Assembly: GCA_017451975.1 (NCBI GenBank)
Contig: JAFTNI010000180.1
Location: forward strand, 1-12,835
Reading direction: 5' to 3'
Length of the DNA: 12,835 nucleotides
From: Clostridia bacterium
GTDB lineage: Bacteria > Bacillota > Clostridia > Oscillospirales > CAG-272
Position numbers and translations under genes: made by a program. Each line of letters starts with the position of its first letter. Position 1 is the first letter of the stretch. The notes under the pieces were generated by a model. That model ran no database searches. It saw only the letters and a program-made list of their open reading frames with translations, and had not been told where the DNA came from. Below, piece by piece: positions 6,108-11,473 of this stretch.

Positions 6108-7895
6108 ATGGCAACACTTGCATCACAAGACAAAAGAACAAATTACTGCGGCAATCTCCGCAAAAGCGACATTGGCACGCGCCAGTGCGTTATGGGCTGG
6201 GTAGCACGCGTGCGTGACCTCGGCAGCCTTATCTTCATCGACCTTCGCGACCGCACGGGTATAGTTCAGCTCGCTTTCGACGAAAACACAGATAAAGCGG
6301 TTTTCGAAGCGGCAAGAAGCACGCGCGCAGAATACGTTATCGTTGCTCATGGTAACGTGCGCCAGCGTTCCTCTATCAACGAAACTATTCCCACGGGCTT
6401 TATCGAAATCGAAGTTGACGAATATAAAATTCTCAGCGAAGCGCAGACAACGCCTTTCGAAATCAACGAAAATGCAGATAACGTGCGCGACGAGCTCAAG
6501 CTCAAATACCGCTACCTCGATTTGCGCCGCCAGATCCTTCAGCAGAACATTCTCGTGCGCCACAACATCGCAAAGGTAACGCGCGACTACTTCTATGAAA
6601 ACGACTTTATCGAAATCGAAACACCTATGATGATAAAGCCCACGCCCGAAGGCGCGCGCGACTACGTTGTGCCCTCCCGTATTCACAACGGCTGTGTTTA
6701 CGCACTTCCCCAGTCGCCCCAGATATACAAACAGCTCCTTATGGTTTCGGGCTTCGACCGCTACATTCAGCTCGCGCGATGCTTCCGCGATGAAGACTTG
6801 CGTGCAGACCGCCAGCCCGAATTCACACAGATAGACCTTGAAATGTCCTTCGTTAACCAGGAAGACATCATGAACATGATGGAAGGCTACGTTGTTCGCC
6901 TCTTCAAGGAAATCCTCGGCGTAGAGCTTCAGCAGCCTATTCCGCGCCTCAAATTTGCAGAAGCAATGAGCCGCTTCGGCTCTGATAAGCCCGATACGCG
7001 CTTCGCTATGGAAATTCAGGACGTTTCCGATATCGTTAAAAATTCTCCCTTCGCTGTGTTCGCAGGCGCTGTTGCCGCAGGCGGCAGTGTTCGCGCTATC
7101 GTAGCAAAGGGCGGCGCACAGAAGCTTACAAGAAAAGAAATCGATAAGCTCACAGAGCACGCAAAGGGTATAGGCGCAAAGGGCCTTGCATACATTCGCT
7201 ACGTTGACGAAAAGCCCACTTGCTCCTTTGCGAAATTCCTCGGCGAAGGCGAGCTTGAAGCTATTATGGAGCGCATAGACTGCAAGCGCGGCGACGTTGC
7301 GCTTATAGTTGCAGATAAAGATAAGGTTACGCTCCCCACGCTCGGCGCGCTCCGCCTTATCGTTGCAAAGCAGCTCGGCATCATTCCCGAAAAACAGTAC
7401 AATTTCGTTTGGATAACGGAATTCCCCTTCTTCGAGCAGGACGAGGAAACGGGCGCATGGGTAGCTATGCACCACCCCTTCACCATGCCGCTTGACGAAT
7501 GCCTCGAATATATCGACACAGACCCCGGCAAGGTTCGCGCAAAATGCTACGACCTCGTGCTTAACGGCGTAGAGATCTCCTCCGGCTCCATTCGTATCAC
7601 AGACCCCGTGCTTCAGCAGAAAATGTTCGTTTCCCTCGGCATGGAAAAGGAAGAAATCGAAAGAAAATTCGGCTTCCTCGTTGATGCGTACAACTACGGC
7701 GCTCCCCCCCACGGCGGCGCGGCGCTCGGCCTCGACAGACTTGCACTGATCATGTGCGGCGCACCCAGCCTGCGCGACGTTGTTGCTTTCCAGAAGGTTC
7801 AGAACGCTTCCGAAATCATGTCCGGCTGCCCTGCCCCCTTCGAAGGCAAAGCGCTTGAAGAGCTCGGCCTCGCTCTTAAGGAAACAAAAGAATAA
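6108..7895 (+). CDS. aspS: Aspartyl-tRNA synthetase, bacterial type
   Basis: A 595-residue class IIb synthetase of the long bacterial form with a GAD insertion. In order: the OB-fold anticodon domain (about 1-110, with GWVARVRDLGSLIFIDLRD, 30-48), the catalytic core with motif 1 (ETPMMIKPTPEGARDYVVPS, 171-190), motif 2 (FRDEDLRADRQPEFTQIDLE, 226-245), the GAD domain (about 280-420), FVWITEFP (433-440), HHPFTMP (455-461), and motif 3 (GAALGLDRL, 537-545). Leu38 matches E. coli Leu30, a residue linked to discriminating enzymes, weakly suggesting an enzyme specific for tRNA-Asp. NGVEISSGSIRI (486-497) has Ser-Ser where most have Gly-Gly. The start at 6108 fits the family N-terminus and has AAGGAA 11 bases upstream; the in-frame ATG at 6087, overlapping the hisS stop, would add seven residues and has no binding site. 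A terminator follows at 7901. Confidence 0.96.
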   Translation: MATLASQDKRTNYCGNLRKSDIGTRQCVMGWVARVRDLGSLIFIDLRDRTGIVQLAFDENTDKAVFEAARSTRAEYVIVAHGNVRQRSSINETIPTGFIEIEVDEYKILSEAQTTPFEINENADNVRDELKLKYRYLDLRRQILQQNILVRHNIAKVTRDYFYENDFIEIETPMMIKPTPEGARDYVVPSRIHNGCVYALPQSPQIYKQLLMVSGFDRYIQLARCFRDEDLRADRQPEFTQIDLEMSFVNQEDIMNMMEGYVVRLFKEILGVELQQPIPRLKFAEAMSRFGSDKPDTRFAMEIQDVSDIVKNSPFAVFAGAVAAGGSVRAIVAKGGAQKLTRKEIDKLTEHAKGIGAKGLAYIRYVDEKPTCSFAKFLGEGELEAIMERIDCKRGDVALIVADKDKVTLPTLGALRLIVAKQLGIIPEKQYNFVWITEFPFFEQDEETGAWVAMHHPFTMPLDECLEYIDTDPGKVRAKCYDLVLNGVEISSGSIRITDPVLQQKMFVSLGMEKEEIERKFGFLVDAYNYGAPPHGGAALGLDRLALIMCGAPSLRDVVAFQKVQNASEIMSGCPAPFEGKALEELGLALKETKE

Positions 7896-7900
7896 AACAC

Positions 7901-7925
7901 AAAAAGCCACCCTCGGTGGCTTTTT
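7901..7925 (+). terminator. Terminator after aspS
   Basis: GCCACC (7906-7911) pairs with GGTGGC (7915-7920) around a CTC loop, flanked by AAAAA and TTTTT. It lies six bases after the aspS stop and 16 bases before the next start codon, so the following gene must depend on read-through or on a promoter inside aspS. Confidence 0.8.
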
Positions 7926-7941
7926 GAATAAAGGAAAAATT

Positions 7942-8271
7942 ATGGAACAGAAACTTTTCACAAAAAACGATAACGGCTTTATCTGTGCCAACTGCGGCTT
8001 TGAGGTAAAGCCCCTGGGCTATACCTCGCGCAACCACTGCCCGAAGTGCCTCTGCTCGCTCCACGTAGACGTGAACCCCGGCGACAGAGCTTGCGAATGC
8101 CACGGCGTTATGCACCCCGTAAAGGTTGTTACCGACCCGAAAAAGGGATATATAATACTCCACAAATGCTCCAAATGCGGCGAAATACACCGCAATAAGG
8201 CGGCTCACGAAGCAAAAGTTCAGCCCGACGACATAATGTACCTTATAGAGCTTACCGCAAGAGAGATATAA
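7942..8271 (+). CDS. RNHCP-domain zinc-binding protein
   Basis: A 109-residue protein matching the small RNHCP family, named for the motif seen here at 30-34. Cysteines form ribbon-like pairs: C15-x2-C18, C33-x2-C36 (plus C38), C51 and C53, and C76-x2-C79, nine in all, enough for two zinc sites with spares. Between them lie SLHVDVNPGDRACECHGVMHP (39-59) and a KCSKCGEIHRNKAA block (75-88). The family's biochemical function is unknown to me; a nucleic-acid or RNA-linked role is plausible from the ribbons and the synthetase neighbour but is inference. The ATG at 7942 has AAGGAAA (7931-7937) upstream; the longer open frame from 7780 lies within aspS in another frame and is rejected. The aspS terminator separates it from that gene, and a strong terminator follows. 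Confidence 0.9.
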   Translation: MEQKLFTKNDNGFICANCGFEVKPLGYTSRNHCPKCLCSLHVDVNPGDRACECHGVMHPVKVVTDPKKGYIILHKCSKCGEIHRNKAAHEAKVQPDDIMYLIELTAREI

Positions 8272-8290
8272 CGAAGCAAAAGAAACAGAT

Positions 8291-8331
8291 AAAAACCCTC
8301 CTGTTGGCGTGACGCCAACAGGAGGGTTTTT
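8291..8331. terminator. Strong bidirectional terminator
   Basis: AAAAACCCTCCTGTTGGCG (8291-8309) pairs perfectly with its complement at 8313-8331 around a TGA loop, a 19-bp stem with A5 on one side and T5 on the other. It ends the RNHCP transcript rightward and the lipoprotein transcript leftward; the lipoprotein stop lies only two bases away. Confidence 0.95.
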
Positions 8332-8332
8332 G

Positions 8333-9964
8333 TTATTCAGACAATATCCAAGTATAGTCACCGATAGTAATTACATTTCCGTTTTTAGAGAAATCGTATG
8401 TACCTTCGCTATACAATGTACCAAAATATTTGTAATCAGAAATAATTATCTCCGAACCCTTGATTGTGTACTTACCTTTGGATGTAGAACTGCTGTAGGA
8501 AGAAGTTTCTTTAAATTCAAAAGTGCCGTCTTCATTGAAGGTCATATAGTATGTGTAATATGATTTATACTCATATTTTCCGGAAAGGCTGGAAACTATT
8601 TCGTTACTCCAGGATTTCAAGGAGAACACCACTTCACCTTTGGAGTTAATAATAGCCTTGTTATCAACAATAGCAACGCCGTCAGCACCGCCGGAAAAAT
8701 CGCTTACGCTTCTGTATGTAGGCTGGATTACCCAATTACCGTTTTTATCAATATAGCCGTACAAGCCTGTTTTTTCATCTTTTGCTTTGCAAAGACCGTT
8801 TTCAGAAAAAGTATACAGTTCATAATCATTGTATTCTACTTTTTTACCGAGCGAGATATCTTTTGTAGGAGCTATAATAACGTTTCCATCAGCATCAATT
8901 ACAGAGCTGAAATTTACACCGGAAGAATTCGACAAATATACTGTATAGGAATTGCCGTATCCGCACTTAACATCCAATACATTTGCTTTGGAAAACGCTT
9001 CAATCGTACTTACATTTATAATTTTGCCATTTACACTACCGTATTCCAAATACGTATCTTTCAATATACCAATATCATAGTAAGAATAATCGTAATCCCA
9101 ACGTCCCGCATATATCCAATATTGTCCATAGCCAATATCGTTTTCATCATCATAAGTATAGTCGCTTTTTGCAATAGTTTTGTTGGCAAAATCTATATAC
9201 ACATATTTGCCGTAGTTGTCATTAATATCATCGGAAAGGAATGCCCATTCCTTGTACCAGCTATCAATAGAATCGCCTTCGCTCATTCCCGTGAAAGTCA
9301 CTTTATTGCCACTAAAGTCAATAAATACGCCGTCGGAAGAATAACCGTCCTCCTCGGGAATATGCACAAGTGCATATTTTTCAGCAGGTTTTGTTGCATC
9401 AGGAACATAGAAATTACTACCATCGTCATCTGCGTGTTCAGCTTGAATAGAAAAAGCTTTCTGCACGCTTGTGCCGTCATATTTGTAATATGTCATAGTA
9501 TGCACAGCGCCATCGATAGTTTCTTCTTTCGTTTCAATCCAGAAGGCACCGTTTACGTAATCACCGATTTCAACATATTCAAAATCAACTTTAAACAAAA
9601 CCTTTCCTGTTCTGTCGATGAACATATATTTGCCGTCTTTTCTCACCTTTGCGAGATCGCCGTCGAAATAATAGGGTGCATCCTCATAGGCAGGATTAAT
9701 AACAATATTACCTTTTTTGTCCATATATCCGTAACCATCTTCGGAATCAAATCTTGCCAGGTTCCCGTAAAATTCATCGATAGATAAAATATCAACAGTT
9801 ACACCGTTTACCGTTCCGGGCTGGCCCGATGCGCTTGTTGTAGAAGAAACGCCGTTTCCGTTGTTTTCTTTGTCGCCATCGTCTGTTTTGTCTTTTTTTG
9901 TATTGCACGCGCAAAGCACAAACAAGCTTATAAGCGCAAGCAATAATGCTAATGTTTTTTTCAT
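8333..9964 (-). CDS. WG-repeat surface lipoprotein
   Basis: A 543-residue secreted lipoprotein. Residues 1-19 form a signal peptide ending in lipobox LCAC, with lipidated Cys20; a Lys/Asp/Asn/Ser-rich linker follows (21-52). WG-like repeats of the form YG[YF][ID]DxxGxxVIxPxY appear at 78-93 (GYMDKKGNIVINPAY), a degenerate copy at 111-124 (GKYMFIDRTGKVLF), others around 212-222 and 353-365, and the clearest at 402-417 (YGYIDKNGNWVIQPTY). The last 80 residues form a distinct strand-rich domain (YYMTFNEDGTFEF, GKYTIKGSEIIIS, GTYDFSKNGNVITI) resembling small beta-barrel lipoprotein domains. It probably binds something at the cell surface; the ligand is unknown. AAGGAGA (9979-9973) precedes the ATG. 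The gene looks clearly more AT-rich than recG or the synthetases. It is a single-gene unit with its own promoter and terminator. Confidence 0.88.
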   Translation of the reverse strand: MKKTLALLLALISLFVLCACNTKKDKTDDGDKENNGNGVSSTTSASGQPGTVNGVTVDILSIDEFYGNLARFDSEDGYGYMDKKGNIVINPAYEDAPYYFDGDLAKVRKDGKYMFIDRTGKVLFKVDFEYVEIGDYVNGAFWIETKEETIDGAVHTMTYYKYDGTSVQKAFSIQAEHADDDGSNFYVPDATKPAEKYALVHIPEEDGYSSDGVFIDFSGNKVTFTGMSEGDSIDSWYKEWAFLSDDINDNYGKYVYIDFANKTIAKSDYTYDDENDIGYGQYWIYAGRWDYDYSYYDIGILKDTYLEYGSVNGKIINVSTIEAFSKANVLDVKCGYGNSYTVYLSNSSGVNFSSVIDADGNVIIAPTKDISLGKKVEYNDYELYTFSENGLCKAKDEKTGLYGYIDKNGNWVIQPTYRSVSDFSGGADGVAIVDNKAIINSKGEVVFSLKSWSNEIVSSLSGKYEYKSYYTYYMTFNEDGTFEFKETSSYSSSTSKGKYTIKGSEIIISDYKYFGTLYSEGTYDFSKNGNVITIGDYTWILSE

Positions 9965-9990
9965 AAAGACTTTCTCCTTAAAAATTAAAT

Positions 9991-10080
9991 TTTATTGCAT
10001 TTTACAATATTTTTGATTATTTTAGTGCATTTTGCAATATTTTTGATTATTTTATCATATTTTACGATATCTGTCAATAC
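9991..10080. repeat. Three 30-bp tandem repeats in the lipoprotein promoter region
   Basis: Units at 9991-10020 and 10021-10050 match at 28 of 30 positions; a third at 10051-10080 matches the first at 21 of 30. Each unit boundary carries TAAAAT on the minus strand (10054-10049, 10024-10019, 9994-9989), but only the distal copy has a consensus -35 upstream. The middle unit contains TGCA-TTT-TGCA, an inverted repeat. The other two copies lie in the transcribed leader. The array could be a local duplication of a promoter, or repeated sites for a regulator. Confidence 0.85.
10049..10077 (-). promoter_or_regulatory. Promoter of the WG-repeat lipoprotein
   Basis: On the minus strand TTGACA (10077-10072), a 17-bp spacer and TAAAAT (10054-10049), with a TG extension before the -10. 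It leaves a leader of about 80 nt, mostly repeat units, before the start codon at 9964. Confidence 0.75.
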
Positions 10081-10088
10081 CAAATTCT

Positions 10089-10122
10089 AAAAAACAAAAT
10101 CCCCGCCATTCGGCGGGGATTT
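10089..10122 (-). terminator. Terminator of the AbrB-type gene
   Basis: AAATCCCCGCC (10097-10107) pairs with GGCGGGGATTT (10112-10122) around an ATTC loop, an 11-bp stem. Read leftward it is followed by TGTTTTTT, so it ends the abrB-like transcript whose stop is at 10155, and lies just upstream of the lipoprotein promoter. Confidence 0.88.
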
Positions 10123-10154
10123 AAACTTCATTTTTAATCAATTATTCGAGATGT

Positions 10155-10400
10155 TTATTTTGCGTCTTTTATTTTTTCAACGCATTCGCGGCAAATAAGC
10201 TTGCTGTTAAACATGATAACATCATCTGCGTTGCCGCAGAAAATACACGCGGGCTCGTACTTCTTGAGAATGATTTTGTCTTCCTCGACAAAAATCTCCA
10301 CGGTATCTCTGTTCTCAATGTTGAGATTTTTTCTGATTTCAATGGGCAAAACAATTCTCCCAAGTTCATCAATTCTTCTTACAACGCCGGTCGATTTCAT
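10155..10400 (-). CDS. AbrB-family transition-state regulator with C-terminal zinc ribbon
   Basis: An 81-residue protein. Residues 1-50 are an AbrB/SpoVT swapped-hairpin DNA-binding domain with the hallmark STGVVRRIDELGRIVLPIEI (3-22) and VEIFVEEDKIILKKYEP (34-50). Instead of the longer Bacillus AbrB C-terminal domain there is a compact C52-x2-C55 / C70-x2-C73 ribbon, as in many clostridial members, probably binding zinc. AbrB proteins are multimeric regulators of growth-phase transition genes. The start at 10400 has AAAGGGA upstream, behind a perfect consensus promoter, and the gene has its own terminator. Genomes of this group often carry several paralogues, so I give no specific gene symbol. 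Confidence 0.94.
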   Translation of the reverse strand: MKSTGVVRRIDELGRIVLPIEIRKNLNIENRDTVEIFVEEDKIILKKYEPACIFCGNADDVIMFNSKLICRECVEKIKDAK

Positions 10401-10445
10401 GATTTTGCATCCCTTTCTTTTATTTAATTGGAGTATTGTAACATC

Positions 10446-10474
10446 ATTATATCACTTCCGGGCATTTTTGTCAA
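10446..10474 (-). promoter_or_regulatory. Consensus promoter of the AbrB-type gene
   Basis: On the minus strand TTGACA (10474-10469), a 17-bp spacer and TATAAT (10451-10446), preceded by TG at the extended -10 position: a perfect match. Transcription should start near 10439, about 39 nt before the start codon. Confidence 0.9.
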
Positions 10475-10544
10475 CATTTTTCGGTATATTTTTACATTAA
10501 TTTACAAAGTTTTCATTTCGATACCATTTTTGTAGCATATCGGT

Positions 10545-11039
10545 TCACCATATATTGAAAGTGGCTTCGCAAAAAGCAACCAAAACCGCCACAAGCATTA
10601 TATATATCAGCGTAAAATTAAAAATTTTATAGCGCAAATCCTCCCTTGCGCAAAGGCAAAAAAGCCCCACCGCTATCATATAAATGGTGAAAACAAGCAC
10701 CTCTGTAAATACCACGCCGAAAACCGAAAGCACAGCACCGAGCGAAACAAGCGCCACGCCTATTATCTGCGCGAGCTTTCTTTTGCCGAAGCCTTCTTCC
10801 GCGCGCGGTGCTTCCCCTGCCTTTTCTTCCGCCGCGTTTTCCTTGCCAACGAGAATATAATCTGTGGTTACACCAAAAAGCGCGCTCATCGCCACGATGT
10901 TTTCGGGCGTTGGCGTGCCCATACCGTTTTCCCATTTTGAAACGGCCTGGCGGGAAACGTCTAGCGCCGCCGCAAGGTCGCCCTGCGACATATTTTTCGC
11001 CGTGCGGAGCGCGAAAATTCTTTCGCCCAATTTATCCAT
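10545..11039 (-). CDS. Membrane-anchored XRE-family transcriptional regulator
   Basis: A 164-residue protein. Residues 1-65 form a Cro/C1-type helix-turn-helix (LGERIFALRTAKNMSQGDLA, then VSRQAVSKWENGMGTPTPENI with recognition helix RQAVSKWE, 30-37, and the FGVTTDYILVG end). A charged Glu/Ala/Lys linker spans 66-88. Three hydrophobic segments follow at about 89-109, 112-130 and 139-158, so the protein is predicted to be tethered to the membrane with its DNA-binding domain in the cytoplasm. Such proteins may sense membrane state or a small molecule. The ATG at 11039 has AGGGGTGA upstream; an in-frame ATG at 11090 is rejected because it coincides with the -35 box. No clear terminator lies after the stop, so some read-through toward the abrB-like gene is possible. 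Confidence 0.92.
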   Translation of the reverse strand: MDKLGERIFALRTAKNMSQGDLAAALDVSRQAVSKWENGMGTPTPENIVAMSALFGVTTDYILVGKENAAEEKAGEAPRAEEGFGKRKLAQIIGVALVSLGAVLSVFGVVFTEVLVFTIYMIAVGLFCLCAREDLRYKIFNFTLIYIMLVAVLVAFCEATFNIW

Positions 11040-11061
11040 AAAATCACCCCTTTTCACATTT

Positions 11062-11090
11062 ATTCTAGCGCAAAACGCAAAAAAATGCAA
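11062..11090 (-). promoter_or_regulatory. Promoter of the XRE regulator
   Basis: On the minus strand TTGCAT (11090-11085), a 17-bp spacer and TAGAAT (11067-11062). Its position supports the start codon at 11039, and its -35 is overlapped by a GGTTGC motif that recurs upstream. Confidence 0.65.
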
Positions 11091-11126
11091 CCAACAACGC
11101 TTTAAAATTTAGCAACCGCAGGTTGC
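11087..11126. promoter_or_regulatory. Candidate operator: three GCAACC/GGTTGC sites
   Basis: GCAACC occurs at 11087-11092 (overlapping the XRE -35) and at 11112-11117, where it forms a 6-bp inverted repeat with GGTTGC at 11121-11126 around GCA. A regulator bound here would occlude the promoter, and autoregulation by the XRE protein is the natural guess. Only the motif repetition and its position support this. Confidence 0.35.
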
Positions 11127-11131
11127 ATAAC

Positions 11132-11153
11132 AAAAAAGCACCGCAATGGGTGC
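11132..11153 (-). terminator. Possible leftward terminator in the intergenic region
   Basis: On the minus strand GCACC (11153-11149) pairs with GGTGC (11142-11138) around a six-base loop, followed by TTTTTT (11137-11132). The stem is short but the U-tract is good. No protein gene ends just before it, so it could terminate AraC read-through or a small leftward RNA. Confidence 0.45.
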
Positions 11154-11186
11154 CTTCCATAAAGCAGGTTTTACCTACCGAAAAGC

Positions 11187-11221
11187 AAAAGGAGTACGGA
11201 CGATTTGTTCGTACTCCTTTT
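11187..11221. repeat. Perfect 12-bp hairpin
   Basis: AAAAGGAGTACG (11187-11198) pairs with CGTACTCCTTTT (11210-11221), with further weak pairs inside and a small loop. It has A4/T4 edges, so it could act as a weak terminator in either direction, or be part of a repeat unit adjoining the MITE-like element. Confidence 0.6.
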
Positions 11222-11245
11222 CCATACTGTCGGGAGGTAATGAGC

Positions 11246-11365
11246 CTCCCTTGTGTAAAGGGAGGTGGCACGGCTTGCCGTGACGGAGGGATTGTAAAAT
11301 GTTAGATTTTCACTCCAAACAATCCCTCAGCCGCCTTCGGCGTCAGCTCCCTTTACACAAGGGAG
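11246..11365. mobile_element. MITE-like inverted-repeat element, 120 bp
   Basis: The ends are a perfect 19-bp inverted repeat: CTCCCTTGTGTAAAGGGAG (11246-11264) and its complement at 11347-11365. A second perfect pair lies inside, GAGGGATTGT (11286-11295) and ACAATCCCTC (11319-11328). Between these, each half has its own small GC hairpin (CACGGC-TT-GCCGTG at 11269-11282; CGCC-TTC-GGCG at 11332-11342), so the RNA or single strand could fold into a cruciform-like shape. It encodes nothing. From memory, elements with CTCCCTTTACACAAGGGAG ends and an internal GGAGGGATTGT are common between genes in gut Clostridia. I see no clear target-site duplication and no transposase here. Confidence 0.7.
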
Positions 11366-11412
11366 CCCTTTTTATGTTCATCTATGCCGTGTCAATTTTC
11401 TTGACAAGCACT

Positions 11413-11455
11413 GCTTTTGTGTTCACAAAAGCGAAGCCCCGCGCGAGGCGGGGCT
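11413..11455 (-). terminator. Tandem hairpins after the AraC-type gene
   Basis: Read leftward from the AraC stop at 11474, the first hairpin pairs AGCCCCGC with GCGGGGCT (11455-11448 with 11442-11435) and is followed by TTCGCTTTTG. The second pairs GCTTTTGTG with CACAAAAGC (11432-11424 with 11421-11413) around AA. The first is a plausible terminator with an imperfect U-tract; the second may reinforce it. Confidence 0.65.
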
Positions 11456-11473
11456 ATAATTATTGCCATTCAA

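Larger units (their letters stand above)
11040..11473. other. Hairpin-rich intergenic region without a convincing gene
   Basis: These 434 bases hold the XRE promoter (right side of that gene), a hairpin with a U-tract for leftward transcripts (11132-11153), a 12-bp perfect hairpin (11187-11221), a 120-bp inverted-repeat element (11246-11365), a 6-bp TGTCAA/TTGACA dyad (11390-11406), and two adjacent hairpins after the AraC gene (11413-11455). Short open frames on both strands (for example 11065-11271 minus) pass straight through the hairpins, have no ribosome binding sites and look like by-products. The stretch resembles intergenic repeat DNA, and might also give rise to a small structured RNA. 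Confidence 0.6.

Noticed and set aside
6123..7991. Open frame of 622 codons opposite aspS and the RNHCP gene
   Set aside because: It is antisense to aspS, crosses the aspS terminator, and its Cys/Phe/Ala-rich translation has no recognisable domain.
9122..9787. Open frame of 221 codons opposite the lipoprotein gene
   Set aside because: It is Ile/Phe/Val-rich as expected from the antisense of an AT-rich gene; the opposite strand has signal peptide, lipobox and WG repeats.
9991..10080. Possible CRISPR array because of regularly spaced 30-bp units
   Set aside because: The units are contiguous without spacers, only two are near-identical, and no cas genes are present.
10501..10544. Possible terminator after the XRE gene
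   Set aside because: A weak CGATA/TATCG dyad (10519-10542) has mismatches, a long loop and no U-tract in the leftward direction.
11065..11271. 68-codon minus-strand frame running through the hairpins upstream of the XRE gene
   Set aside because: It begins inside the inverted-repeat element, crosses the leftward terminator and XRE promoter, and lacks a ribosome binding site. It looks like a repeat-derived false ORF.
11401..11460. Possible rightward promoter from TTGACA (11401) or TATAAT (11455)
   Set aside because: Neither has a partner box at 16-18 bp, and no rightward gene follows.
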